From Tetraselmis striata (lineage: Eukaryota; Chlorophyta; Chlorodendrophyceae; Chlorodendrales; Chlorodendraceae): DNA of 64,000 bases. A program made the translations under genes and the position numbers. Below, piece after piece: positions 43,690-56,150 of this stretch. Each line of letters begins with the position of its first letter. Position 1 is the stretch's first letter. Where the stretch lies: assembly GCA_006384855.1 (NCBI GenBank), contig VCJN01000438.1, positions 62,001 to 126,000 on the forward strand, read 5' to 3'. The notes under the pieces are model-generated. The model saw only the letters and a list, made by a program, of their open reading frames with translations. It was not told the DNA's origin and made no database searches.

Positions 43690-45046
43690 AAAAGTTGTAC
43701 ATATATATTTACATGAGCTAGCAGCAGAAGGCGATATCGGAAATCACCAAAATAAAAGGCAATCAGAAAGGTCCTCTACAGCGACTGCGGGGTGGAAGCA
43801 GTAACATGAGAAGACGCAGAGTGGGCACGAGCACACGCATCAGGCTTGGCCATCTGCACACCGGCAGAGAATGCCGCCCAGGGTACCATGCACGCAAGCC
43901 GAGACCCGCTGCAACAGCCCCCGCCGTGTGCGCGACAGGTGCCGGCGGAACTCAACAGGTTGGCTGGCGACAAAGTTTCGAAGTGCCTGAACGGATTGAC
44001 CACGAAGAAAGCAAGAGGTCGGGGCGGAAGGACCGCCAGGGAAGTTGCGCACAACCAACAGCACCGCGAAGATGTAGACCACCGTCAAAGCGGACTTCCC
44101 GAGTCGGCCGCGGTCCTCAACCACAAAAGGGTAGTACCGGTGAACACCCTGCACTGGGGCGGAAGACGCCCGATCCGCTGCCAACTTAGCATGCTCCGCC
44201 TCGGTCGCCGCGATTCCCGGGATGCACCAGCGGGGGTCGTTGCTCCAAGTGGGGGTCGTGGAGGACACGCACGCGAAGTCGATCATGTAATCGCACGCCG
44301 CCCCTCCCCACCCCGCCAACGTCAGATCCGACGGCCGCGAGCGGTCCGCTAGGCGCAGCCCACTCGTCTCAAGGGTCAAGTCGCCGGCTACCGAGCGGTC
44401 CCGGTCAAGCACCGCCCCCGCATCAATTGCCACAGATGCCCACAGATTCTTCAAAGCGGTATGCATGCGGTGCTTGTAGTTCGCTACGGGGCATATGGGT
44501 AGATGATCCACGATGAAATCCGTAGCGCTCCGGTTCGAGCCATCCGTAGAGCGAAGCCATAAGGGATCAATACCACACGTTGGGCCAGGGCAAGTGACAA
44601 GCGCGGAACCTCCGCGCGGGCAAAGGCCCAGTACCCGCGCAGCGGCGGCCGAATAAGCAGCATGGGGAATCTTGCGGGCGGACTCGTGATCCGACTGGAA
44701 AAGCGATAGGGAGCCCGGCCCGCACGCGCTGTACATGCGCAGGGTATCAAGTCGCGAGGCCGCTGCACCAGTACGTTGGAAGCTGAAATCGAGGGCCACG
44801 AAGTCACGCAGGCGAATCGCACGGCTGAGGTGTCGTTGGACAACCATGGTCGTGGGTTGATCATCGGAGGTCGCACCCGAACCCGTACCCGAGGGCGGAG
44901 CAGTAGAACCTGGCAGCGATTCTGGGAGGGAAACAGTGGCTGCTGACGGAGGGTGTGCCACTAATTCGCCCGGCGACGGTATCTTCAGAGCTACAAAAGC
45001 GCATGTAGTAACGGTATTGGCAGTACTCGTACCACCGATAGGAAAA
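43690..45046 (-). mobile_element. 5'-truncated LINE copy, 3' part only
   Basis: Minus-strand blocks match the 3' part of the adjacent longer LINE: VVQRHLSRAIRLRDFVAL, LFQSDHESARKIP, CDYMIDFACVSSTTP, QGVHRYYPFVVEDRGRLG and VRNFPGG. The long open frame at 45078-43840 is largely uninterrupted. It ends near 43690, after a CATGAGCTAGC motif and a TACATATATA-rich tail. The arrangement right behind the other copy looks like a second insertion at the same kind of site. Confidence 0.65.
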
Positions 45047-47436
45047 GTTGTACATATACAACAGAAAGTATGAGCCAAGTAGTACTATTGGCAAAACTGG
45101 CACAATAACCAGCACCAGGGCGTCAGAGGAGGTCCCCCGGGCGCGAAATTTTAGTTAGGTACAGGTACATGAGCTAGCCACAAAAGGCGATCAGGAAACC
45201 ACCCGGAAATGCAATAGAAAACATCCATTACAGCAATTGCGCGGTGGAAGCAGCACCAGAAGAGGGTGCGGAATGAGCACGGGCAAACGCATCAGACTTG
45301 GCCGTCTGTACTCCGGCAGAGAATGCCGCCCAAGCAAGGTAGCATGCACGCAAGCCGAGACTCGCTGCAACAACCCCCGCGCGCTGCGTGCGCGTGCGCA
45401 ACAGGTGATTGCGGAACTCGGCGGGCGTGCTGGCAACAAAGTTTCGAAGAGGTTGGACAAACTGACCACGAAGGAAGCATGAAGTCGGGGCGGGAGGACC
45501 GCCAGGGAAGTTGCGAACAACAATTACCACCGCGTAGATGTAGACCACCGTTATAAAGCGGATTCTCCGAGGCGGCCGCGGTCCTCAACCACAAGAGGGT
45601 AGTACCGGTGAAAACCTTGCACCGGGCGGAAGACACCCGGTCCGCCGCTAGCTTGTTGCGCTCCGCCTCGGTCGCCGCGATCCCCGGGGTGCATCAGCGG
45701 GGGTCGTTGCCCCAAGTGGGGGTCGTGGAGGACACGCAAACGAAATCGGTCATGTAATTGCACCCCCCCCCCCCCCCCCCCCGCGCGCGCGCCAGCGTCA
45801 AATCTGACGGCCGCGAGCGGTCCGCTGATCGCAGCCCACTCGTCTCAAGGCCTCAAGGGTCAAGTCGCCGACTCCCGAGCGGTCCCGGTCGAGCACCGCC
45901 CCCACTTCAATCGATACAGAAGCCCGCAGACTTCAAAGCGGTATGCATCCGCGGTGCTTGTAGTTCGCGACGGGGCAGATGGGTAGATGATCCACGACGA
46001 GATTAGTGGCGTTCCGGTTCGAGCCATCCGTAGAGCGAAGTCATAAGAGGTCAACACCACGTATTTGACAAGCGTGTGACAAGCGCGGAACCCCGCGCGG
46101 GCGAAGGCCCAACACCCGCGCAGCGGCGGCCGAATAAGACGCAAGGGGAATCTTGCGGGCGGACTCGTGATCCGACTGGAAAAGCGGAGCCCGGCCCGCA
46201 CGCGCTGTACAAGCGCAGAGTACCAAGTCACGAGGCCGCGGCACCCATACGCCGGAAGCCAAGAGCGAGGGCTACGAAGTCACGCAAGCGAATCGCACGG
46301 CTGAGGTGGCGTTGGACAACCATGGTCGTCGTTGGTTGATCATCGGAGGCATCACCCGTACCCGTGCCCGAGAGCGGAGCTGTAGTACCGCCTGGCTGCG
46401 GTTCTAGTACGGAATGAGTTCCCACTGACGGAGGGGGTGCCACTAATTCGCGGGGCGACGGTATCTTGAGAGCTACAAAAGCGCATGTAGTAACGGTATT
46501 GGCAGTACTCGTACCACCGATTGGAAACGATTGTTGGGCAGCAGCGGCGGCCTCACCAGTACCAACTCCATGGGGAGTGGCCGTAAAAGGAGATGTGGTG
46601 ACGCGCAGTCCTCCGCTAGTGCTCGTACCCGTACGGCGGGCCGTAGTACCAGCTGATGGACCCGGTGCATCGGTGGTCGTAACATTACCGCCCGTAAATA
46701 AGGAACTCGAAGATCTCGTGAGCGTGCCGGTACGCGGCGCATGCGCGCTACACATCTGCTTGCGGTAACGTGGTGAGGGCCCGTACAGCCTCGTATACGC
46801 GGCGCGTCTCGCGCGCCCACGGCAAAGCACTCGTAGCCACGGACGACACCTCGGCGCGCGAACCGCCTCGTACAAGGGGTCGAGGGCAGGCCCGTACTCC
46901 CGTATTAGCGTTGGCACGACAACCGATTGCGTGGAATAAAACGCCGCGGGGGCCTCAGACTTCAACAAGGCCATATTCCAACCGCCAAAATCCGCGGTCA
47001 TACTCATCTCAACGATCGCAGCCTCCATGCGCGGTGTAGTTTGGTCGCAAGCGTCCAAACCAAGCATCGACAACGCAGCCGAAACGTTGGCGGCGTGCAC
47101 GGCCTCCAAGAAAAGGTCCAGCTCCGACGGCTGCATCGTGTGGCGGAGGAAGCCGTCTGCCGCACCGCGCATACGAACAACAACCGCATGGTCCCATGGT
47201 GGCAGCCGTATCCCGACGTGCCAAAGGAGGCGATGCGCTCCAATAGTGCGGCGTGCGTGGGCCACCCGGCGCCACCCCAACGCACCGATCATCCACCCGG
47301 GGTAATGGCTAGTAGGAGCACCCAGGTACACGGCGCAATCCTGGACAGGGTCGTCGGCCGGGGCAAGTGTATGACAAGTGCCCGCGGCCCCGCGCACCAT
47401 AGTCATGGACCACACGAGCAGGTGACCCCCTTCCCA

Positions 47437-47496
<60 letters not shown>

Positions 47497-50144
47497 CAGA
47501 GAAGGATGTGAGTATATTGGTGTGCAACGTCCATTGACCAGCCATGTGTGGCTTGCTGAGTCTGAGTTGGATAGGGCAGAACCGGCGCGCTCATGTAACC
47601 ATTCTTATCGGCGGACTCATTTGTCTTTCAGATGTTGTTTGCTGACTCGTCCGTCGGACGTATATCAACTCTATAAATTACAAGTGATCTTTTTCAATGG
47701 AGAGGCTTTGGCGTTATTGATGATCCTGAAATGTAGGGCCGATGCCTACCGAATACATTCTGCCCTTGAGTAGTAACGAACTCTGATACCGCCAAAAAGT
47801 GTGACAATATGGATATTGTAGCCCCTGAGTCACGCCCTCGCGTTGAAGAGACTGCACTGACACAAGCGGGCTGCGCAGGGTCCAACTTCGCCCGCACTGC
47901 CCGCAACTCGGCCTCGCTGTTACCGGGGTGACGAACGTACCGTGTCTTACTGTCTTGTACCACCAGTCCGACTTCGAAAAGCTCCGTGCATGACTCATCA
48001 AAAACGCGCGGAACGTGAGCCGTGGCAGTAGCCGCGCCGCAATCATCCGCGAAACTCTTTCGAATTTTTTGATGATGATTTTTTTTCAATCATCGAAAAA
48101 AAAAGTATCAACGGCGGTTGGAGCCACAACCGCTTGCAATGGGCCCGCGATAGCGAGGCAGAAATATAGCGGGGCAAATACATCACCCTAGCGCACACCC
48201 GTACGAGATTGTAGGGTGGCGCGCAAAGTACCGGTATCATCCGGCGCGTAGTAGCACATGTCGTTAGGGCGATCGTATAGCATCCGGAAAAAAGAGATCA
48301 GACCATGTAGACGCGGGTGCTGAAGCAAGCCGTAAAGTATCGCACCCCAGGATACCTCATTGAAGGCATTCCGAATGTACAGGAGTAGTAGCCCTTTCCC
48401 GCCAGTACCACGCCCGCCGAAAAGCTGCAACGCCACCCACATGCTCATATACGCCGTATCAGAGCCAGTTCCCGACTGAAAGCTGCGTTGTACCGGGCCC
48501 ATGGCCTCATGCGCATCTGCACCCACCTCAACGAGAGCGTGGGCGGAGGCCATGCGCACCACCACGGAAACCGACGCCAAGCGGGCGTACTCGCAGCGGC
48601 TCGCCGGTCTTCGCCCGCTCCTCGGGCGCGGCGGGGTCGTCCTTGTGGCGCGCAAAGAAAGCCGCAGTGCGCGAGTGGCACCGCCCCGCTAGGCAGCGGT
48701 TCACCCACAGTCGCCATGAAGGTACGTCTGGGTCCCTGATGTGCTCCGAGCGCCACATGTCCACATGACCAGTGGAAAGGCGGGAAGCACGGCGCAGAAC
48801 CCGCCTCGGGTCCTCCCCCCACCGCCGAACCTCATCCACATTGCCACCCCACGACGGCGGCGTCTGCCGCAGATCCGGCGGCTCATCGGGAGGGGAGTAC
48901 TCCGGGTCGGTGGGAGCAAGACGCGGATGGAGGGTTTCAAGGACAGGGAGCGCCGCAGCGGCGTCGGACATCATACCGAGGTCGGCGGTGTCCAGCGCCC
49001 AGCGACCGCGGCGCAACTCCTGCACAGCGGTGAGTTTCGCCGCCCGGCGGTGAGCATCTTCCACCGCCGGCAGCAACCCATCCGCCGCAGCATCGGCGCC
49101 CCCCTCCGCAGCCTCTGCAGAAGCCGCCCGCGCCCTCGCAGACCGCCGGCGCTTCCGCCGGCGGGCACTCCGAGACGTGCCCGCCGGCAGCTCTCCCGCC
49201 TCCATCTGGTAATTGTGTAACTCGCTGCCATCCCGCGACTCGCGCCACAATTGCTGCATCCCGCACACCGAGAAGCCTGCGCGCACAACATCCCCCGCCT
49301 CCCACAGCCGCACTCCCCGCTCCGCCAGTTTCCGCAGAACTGCGGGGCTGCTAGATGGGTAGGGTCGCAGTAGTAGCCCCACAAATACGCAGACAGCGCC
49401 TTCGGCCCCGTACGACCGGTCGTCGGTAGGAGGGAAGCGGTCGGCATATGCTAGCGTACGGTATAGCAGGGGGAAGAGGACAGGCCGAGCCGCGGGACAG
49501 ACTCCGACGGCTGTACGTACCCCGCAGCGGCGTACGGGGCATCATGCGGTAGATGTCGCGGGTAGCGCACCACCGAGAGGTGGCCGCGAGGGCGGGATCA
49601 TGGGCGGCTGAGGCAACAGTCGGCGCGTGCTGGAGATGCAGCGCCCGCACGCCAGCTGCCGACGCCGGGAGAGCCACACCGGGGGGCAGAGCCGTGGGAG
49701 GAGGGGGGCTGCAGAACTCGCAGGTGGCGGCACGGGCCGCCGCTCGCGCGCCATGGAACACGTGGTGGCCCGATCGCGGGCAGCCGGCTCGTGGCGCGCA
49801 CCGCACGTACACAGAGGGGTCGAAAGTCGCGGCGTAGGCGAGGTGCATGGCAGCTACCGCCGGGTCGTCGGACTCCATCCCGTGGTTCATGTGCGTGCAC
49901 ACGGGGGCGGGCCGCTGGTAGGTGCATCCGCAGCTGTCATCGCAACACCGGAATTGCCAGTCAACACCGCTGCCGGGCGTCGACGACTGCACCCGCGCCA
50001 TCGCATCGCCGCGCACCCACCACCACCACCGCCCCCACCGGGACCACGAATCCCACGGAGACACCCTAGCATAGGGGCTTGGAGGGGCCGGAGGACGCCC
50101 CACGGTGTTGAACCCCCACCGACCACGCCACAGCCGGAAGCCAA
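45047..50144 (-). mobile_element. LINE (non-LTR retrotransposon) with zinc finger, RT and endonuclease-like parts
   Basis: Transcript order: a Cys/His-rich block (RCCDDSCGCTYQRPAPVCTH; about 49960-49900), a coiled basic region, RT fingers (VDMWRSEHIRDPDVP, KTGEPLRVRPLGVG; 48850-48560), palm (LLLLYIRNAFNEVSW; 48400-48340), FADD active-site motif (48053-48042), thumb (ADFGGWNMALLKSEAPAAFY; about 47005-46945) and a 3' domain (FVALALGF; VVEDRGRLG near 45580) that may be the restriction-like endonuclease of R2/CRE/NeSL-type LINEs. Frames change several times, so this copy is inactive, and a simple-sequence insertion separates palm and FADD. An (AC)n run lies at 47440-47492. Clade assignment is inferred from layout. 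Confidence 0.7.
47440..47492. repeat. (AC)n microsatellite
   Basis: About 26 AC dinucleotides in a row. It gives Cys-Val periodic open frames on the minus strand that are not coding. Confidence 0.95.
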
Positions 50145-50159
50145 GGGTCGGGGGGATTA

Positions 50160-50475
50160 ATTACATCATACTTAAGTTGACAGCCCGATGAATCCCGCAG
50201 ATCGGCCAGCACAAGGCGCCTCCACCACCCACACACCTCTCCACCATATGAGGAAACCTATCGCGATCAACGGCCATGTGGCCGCCCGTCGTGGGGCATT
50301 TGAACCCGCCGCCCACGGCAGAGTACGCCAATAGAGGGGCGGCTTGAAGTTTTGTAACATTGTTGAGTCGGTCGCCAGCAACCAATTCCGCATCAGGTGG
50401 GATGACGGCACCGAGTCATGTGAGACCACCAACATGCTGAAGCTGAAACCCACCGGCGCCGGCGCCCTGCCCCAG
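50160..50475 (+). CDS. Exon with VAAR/DGTE-type chromatin-reader-like domain, copy 2
   Basis: Reads KPIAINGHVAARRGAFEPAA, then KFCNIVESV, RIRWDDGTESCET and LKPTGAGALPQ, ending at a GTGCGT donor (50476). It is homologous to the minus-strand block at 11203-11439 at protein level over about 80 residues. One in-frame TAG lies between the two halves, so this copy may be decayed. The rest of the gene was not found, since a fossil retroelement follows. Confidence 0.5.
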
Positions 50476-50507
50476 GTGCGTCTCCTCTACCACCCCGCAC
50501 TCGTCCA

Positions 50508-51900
50508 TTACCTAGCCGGATACTTTACACCAAGACGCTCGTACATATCGAGCAGAAGCTGCCAATCTTGATCGTCCGGCCGCCCCTGAAACCGGGAAAG
50601 CCCGTCCGCCAGACCGTTGTGTTTACCCGGAATGTGCCGCGTGCCACCACGTGAAGATTTTACGTCTGGCATATTTTTGTGGAACGCGAGCAATGACATG
50701 TTGATGTGGGGGTACGTCGAACCACCGTTGTTAACCGCACCGACCGCTGCTTCATTGTCTTGACAGAACAAAATGCGTTTACCGCGTACGCGTGGCCCCA
50801 CTTGGTGTAAAGTGTCCGGCACCATGTATAGTAGTTCCCGCATATTCGATGAGCCGCCAAGATTCGTACGCGTCAGGTGCTGTTGCGTAAAGCCGTACTG
50901 CATCCGTTCACTGCACCACCATGCACCACCCGCAAGGCCGCAAAACCTGATGCGTCCAAAGTGATGACCTCGAAATCGTGAAAGGGCTGCAGCAACCCCG
51001 GTACCTTCGGTTCAAGTCGGGTCTCGTGCAATGGTCGCAACATTCCGCATCGCCGTCCGGCGGTATTGGTAAACCCGATTTGTCCCAAGCGTACGCGGGC
51101 CATCATCGCTCCAGAGAAACGGTCGCGCGAGTACCACGTCCTCAGGCTGCACACTACCTCGATCAGACGGCACCGCACACCCGCGGTGTAGCAGGTCCAA
51201 CCACCAACGTAGTTCTGCGATGGCGGGGTCATCGACGCGGCACAGTTCGTCCGGGTCCCACTTGTGCGTCGGGTTCGACGTCGGGCCGGTGAGGATCGTG
51301 TCTCGCGTTGCGTACAACTCCAACATATATGCATCCCCTCGGACCTCGGGGCAAAACGGCACAGCACCACTGTATCTTCCCGATTACAGATACCAAACGC
51401 CCCCGCGGTACCTCGCGGCTAGGGCCAACACATAGACGCGCTGGGCTGCTGCCGCACACTTGGCGGCCCGCAAAGCGGTGACGGACACTACCTCGCCCCG
51501 CGCGGACTCGATCATCACGCCGGTATATTCCATTCGTGTGGTCGGCCACGCACATTTTTATTTTTTCATATTCTTCATTAGGAAGCCGTAGTCCTCGAGG
51601 ACCAAAAGCACGGACAGAGTAAAACAGCATCTGATGTTCCCATCGCGAAAGCGTTTGGCAAAGTTTAAGCAAGAAATCGTCAAAGTACGCCCCATGCGGG
51701 CGCAGCTTTGAAGAGTCGGCCTCATGACTGCCCGGGCGACAATATTTTAATAAGTCCTCAGAGAGCATAACATTGAGAATTACTCGCGCCGATAGCTGTT
51801 GTAAAGCCGGTGACGACACGACGCCCATCATCATGGCGAATCGATACCGGAAATACTCGCCGGTCACCGGTTGGTTGAACCCCATGTAGTCGGCGTCGCC
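50508..51900 (-). mobile_element. DIRS-like retroelement fossil, partial
   Basis: Minus-strand blocks resemble a reverse transcriptase (about 51885-51500) followed by an RNase H (about 50990-50510), the order used by DIRS-type tyrosine-recombinase elements. No recombinase, methyltransferase part or terminal repeats were identified, so only a fragment is present. It looks broken, with several breaks, and moderately old. The placement in DIRS and not another retroelement group rests on the RNase H style and is an inference. Confidence 0.55.
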
Positions 51901-53043
51901 GACGTAAATGGGCCAACACTAAAATGACGCATTGAAGTGAAGTGTGCGTGAGGTCAAACTTCGCAAACGAATCAAACCGCCAAATGCCCGGGAGTACATC
52001 GGAAAGGAGGTCTCACGTGCATGTATGTCGCGCAATATTCGGATTCAATTCAGACTGAAGGAAATCGCACACGTTTCGAACCTTCACCGTAGTGAACTGC
52101 CATATATACGAGACAATCTCCGCGTTTAAATTGTAGGGTTAAATTGTAGGTCCGACACCTATACTTTGCGGTACGTCGCTATAGCGGGTGTTATGTGATG
52201 TGGATTTGGTACCATTCATTTTATAATGCGCCGGTTATCATCATGTGCCGGATCCTTATTATGTATTGCATACGAGTACTACGTCACCGACAGGTTTTAT
52301 GACGTGCTTGCCAGGCTGGCGTCCCTGCGGCTTACTACGTGACGCCCCGGCGCTAAGATTTTTGCCCGGAGTCCACAAGGGCATCATAACTGTGTTACAC
52401 AAGATTCCTCCGCAACATCTGCAAGTTGGTTGTCGCTGCGGCGGGCGTGCGGCCGCTGCAAAACGGCCGGTCCTTCGCCTATGTATTAAGACTTTCCCAT
52501 CGCCGCGCGGCCTCATGCCATGCCTCGCGAAGCAGCATCAAACACTCCTCTCTCAGCCCCCCCCCCCCCCCCCCCCCGCCCCCGGCCCCCGCCCACACAC
52601 AAGCGGCATCTATGTTACTAGCCTCCCGGAATGTCTCGTAATCATGCTGCAATGGCCCGTAATCCCGATTTTCCCACGGAATGGGCGTGTAATCGCCGTA
52701 TCTACCGTGTAATCGCCATTTTTTGGCTAGGCTCGTTCGGTAGTCGCAATGACGTGCCCGGCTCGCCGCGTTCCGGACAGTGCTACCAGTAGCATGTTGT
52801 GCCATCCTGATAGTACATGGGACCCACATCGCGCCTCGCGCGGCTACCCGTAATCGTTGGGACTTTCGCCACACTGTACGTTAACGCCTCACAAGCCCCG
52901 TAACGACGCAACGGCCTGCGGTACCGTAGGTTTCAAATTTAAAGTGTTGCAAGTCCCGCGGGCAGTTTACCTTGCATCGTGGCGGCGCCGGAGCGCCAAT
53001 GACTACGCTGCGAGCCACCGGCGCCGAGTATTAGTGGTGTGCC
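51901..53043. other. No gene recognised; C run at 52558-52577
   Basis: Short frames only. A long C run follows CTCTCTCAG at 52549-52557, a sequence that would suit an intron acceptor, but no exon was identified. Confidence 0.4.
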
Positions 53044-53823
53044 ATGGGGCGTCGCAACTCCAAGCGCCGTATTCCTGAGGGCAAGGAGGGTTGGACGCTT
53101 GCCGAGGGGACTCAGAAGAGGTGACCAAGAAAATGTGTTGCCGCGCGTGTGGCGCCTCTGTCTCGAGGACTCGGTTCTACGACACGCACATATGGACGGA
53201 GGCGTGCGCCAAGCCGCCTTTGGACACCGCCGCGCATGTCGCAGCCGGTGGTGATGGCGCCCTTGCAATAAATGCTGCACCGTACCGTCGTCACCCCTCT
53301 TCTCCGTCCGGACCCGGTCAGAACGAAACTCGGGGCAAGCCGCCGGGTGCATCGATACCGCCGCCGCCGCCATCGCCCCCGCAGTCCTCTCCGCCGAACT
53401 CGTCTCCCCGAAACGAATCAGCGAGCCCCGCACTACCCAACGGCGGGGAGGGCGTTCGGTGTCGTTTGATGGTGGCCTGGCAGCAAGCATGGCAGCGCAA
53501 GAGATGAATGTCGAGCTTCACGTGGGCTCTGTCATAACCAAGACGTTCGGGATGGGGGGGAGCTTTCTCGGCCAGGTAGTCCCCCCCCCCCTCCCCCTCC
53601 CCCCCCCCCCCCCCCCCCCCCGCGTTGCCCTCCGTGACGTCCCGTCACAACTGCCATAGGCCCACCGCCGCCATGTGATAGCCACATGTGTGTATCATCC
53701 AACATCTAGGTCGTCAGTTGGAGATGGGATAACGAGGACGCAAACCCGGCGTACATGGAGCTGGTGATGAAGGTGATTTACGACGACGGCGACTCGGAAG
53801 AGCTAACTGAGTCGGAGATATAA
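53044..53823 (+). CDS. Zinc-finger plus Tudor-like transposon gene, copy 2
   Basis: A start-like block MGRRNSKRRIPEGKEGW (53044) is followed, in another frame, by a zinc-finger-like cluster (KMCCRACGASVSRTRFYDTH, then TEACAKPP) and a Pro/Ser-rich linker. A Tudor/PWWP-like domain is split by an intron: VGSVITKTFGMGGSFLGQ before GTAGT plus a C run (53575), and VVSWRWDNED, VMKVIYDDGDSEELTESEI after ACATCTAG (53709), stop at 53821-53823. Joining these two exons is in phase. Y-D-D-G-D-x-E-E-L is a typical Tudor-like strand. The layout matches the gene at 18496-20063. The N-terminal frame change suggests an additional intron or decay. Confidence 0.5.
53575..53708 (+). other. Intron with a long C run behind its donor
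   Basis: Begins GTAGTCCCCC, runs through about 35 nearly pure C bases, and ends ACATCTAG. Both flanking exons read in the same phase. Confidence 0.65.
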
Positions 53824-54224
53824 TCGCCATACCAGACGACAGAGCAGCTGAGCGATGTCACTCGCAGGTTGCCCCAAGGCGCCATTGACGACCTACCGGC
53901 GGTGGGCCCCTTGCGCACCCATCGACGGTGCCTTTGGGGGATGTTTGCCCGCGTTGTTGCCCCATAGATTAGGTATTGGTAAGGGTATCGCACCGGCAAC
54001 GTGCAAACGATGATGTACTTAAGATGTTGGTTACACACGCGTTCGTTCAAGTGCTTGCGCGCATAGGTATGTGCAACTAGCAGGAGCTACGCTAACTTAT
54101 CGACGCCGACAGCGACGCCAAAGGCATTGTCGCGGGGGTTGTGGAAGGCAACCCCTCTGACGTCAGCCGCAGCGACAGCAGCGACTGTGCTAAAGGAGAC
54201 GATGGCGCGAGGTATGACTTCAGG

Positions 54225-56150
54225 ACCGGGAAATTGAAATTGAAATTTGTTACAGCGTCTAATATGCTGCATCCACTTGCTCAGACTGAGTTGCTCTCAG
54301 GACCTGCTATCTCTAACCACAGCGGGGAACCCGAAGTGTTATCACAGCTCAAGGTACCGGCCATCCTCCAATGTTTCCTAGCCCCTCCTCCTTCCAGTGG
54401 GCTATAGCTAAGACAGCAGCGCCCCCCTGCTGTCCCTACCTAAGTCAGACCCATCCCATCCAGAGCTCAGCAGGCACGCTAAGGCAGCAAGAGGCGTCCC
54501 GCCTGCTGCTACTGAGGTGTGATCGCGGAGGGGAGCCAACCGGAATAGCTATATTGTGCTCAGTATTTATGCCGCTGAGCCGTCTAGCTTCGGGGGGGGG
54601 GGGGGGGGGGGGGGGCTACAGTGCCCTCCATTTCTTTTTTTTTTTCTGTTTGGCACAGTATACTGCGTTTAATGGCATGATGACTTCATCTCGTGCATGT
54701 ACCGGTACCAAGCCCTCGGGTCGGGCGATACACTGTTTGTAATACTTTCGGGGAATAGTGCTGGTAAGTTCGAAAAATGCATTCCGGGCATACCGGCTAG
54801 AAACGTCCGGAGTTCTTGGGTGGCGGCGATGATAGTCGCGGGCGTGCGTCCAGCTTGGGGTTGGGTGCCTTGCCTGCGGAGCCTCCGCATACGATCCACC
54901 TGCGGCTGCAAGGGGGCCTTCCGGCGCGAGGGGGGGGGGGGGGGGGGGGGGGGCGCGATGAGCCTCTGCCGCGAGCAGGGCCAGACGGGACGCCTTGGCT
55001 GGTGTGCTGGATGTGGGGGTATGCTCGAGGGGTTGGTGGCCTCCAAGGTCTCTCTTGTCGCGGTGGAGGCTTGGGCTGCGGCCGGCGGATCCGGCTCGGG
55101 GTGCGGGGCTGGATCGACGCTTGTCGCCGGCTGTGCGACTGCCGGTGGCGAGTTGTCGCTGTCCATCTCCGTGCGTGGCTTGAGGGGCTGCCGCGGCCGG
55201 GTCGTGGGCCACTTGTAGCTGGGTAGTTGGTGGTGGCTGGAGCTCTTGGGGGAGCTGGCCGTGGTGCATCGCCGACTGGTCGGCGGTATGCGGCGCCGGG
55301 TGGTGAGCAGTCGCGATCTTGGGGGTCTTGGGGGGTTCGGCTCTGCCGCTGCGCGGCGCATCGATGGTGGCGCCGACCTCGGCCGCATGGTGTTCCTCGG
55401 ATATGTTGATGTTCTTGTTGGTTGTTGTGGTAGTCTCCAGTGGAGCCTGTTCTTCACGCCGCGGAGGGCGCTGGCCGTCAGTTAGCATGTGGCGGGCAGC
55501 CGGTGGAAGTCGGGTGCTTGCGATTTGTTCCGCACGGATGGCGGATCGGATCTTGGGTCGCACGGTTGCGGGTCGCCGGATTGCCGAATAGCAGGGCGAC
55601 TTGCGTGGCACAGTCGGTATCATGGGGAAGATCGATTGGGGGCTAGCGGGACTGGCGGCTCGAAACGCGGAGGGGGCTGCGGACAGCAGGTGGGAGGCGG
55701 GTGTATGTGAAGGTTTTCGCGGCAATGGTTGATGGGTTCTTGGTGGGTACGGCTCTGCCGCTGCGCGGCGCGTCGATAGTGGCGCCGACCTCGGCCGCCG
55801 TTCCTCGGGTCTGGTGATGTTCATGTTGGTTGTTGTGGTAGTCTCCTGCGGAGCCTGCTCTTCACGCCGTGGAGGGCGCTGGCCGTCAGTTAGCCTGGGG
55901 TGGGCGGCCGGTGGAAGTCGGGTGCCTGCGATTTGTTCCGCAGTGATGGCGGAGCGGATCTTGGGAAGTTGGGTCTTGCCGTCGCGCGGCGCATCGAGAG
56001 CGGCGCCGACCGCGGCTTTCTGTTGCTCCTCGGTCTGTTGATCTCCATGGTGGTTGTAGTGATGACCTCATGTGGGGCCTGTTTGGTGGTGGGTCGGCCG
56101 GTCGTCGGGCGGTCCACCGTTTCACAGGAGTACACTATCATCATCAGTAG
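54225..56150 (-). mobile_element. LINE-like element with (AATTTC)n tail, partial
   Basis: The last ~390 bp (54620-54225) match 61880-61484 and the split copy at 1869/25912, ending in AATTTC-type repeats and including the conserved hairpin. Upstream, a Pro/Ala/Arg-rich open frame (55824-54616) contains threefold repeated protein segments (RPRSAPLSTRRAAAEP and variants). C/G runs lie at 54594-54614 and 54930-54952. No RT motif was found, so this may be a truncated copy or an ORF1-like region. The class is inferred from the 3' end only. Confidence 0.5.
55336..56120. repeat. Threefold repeat of about 230 bp within the LINE-like frame
   Basis: Units start at about 55336, 55747 and 55976 and share GGCTCTGCCGCTGCGCGGCG, GGTTGTTGTGGTAGTCTCC and GCGATTTGTTCCGCA-type motifs. 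The third is the most diverged, and an insertion of about 180 bp separates the first two. Confidence 0.75.
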
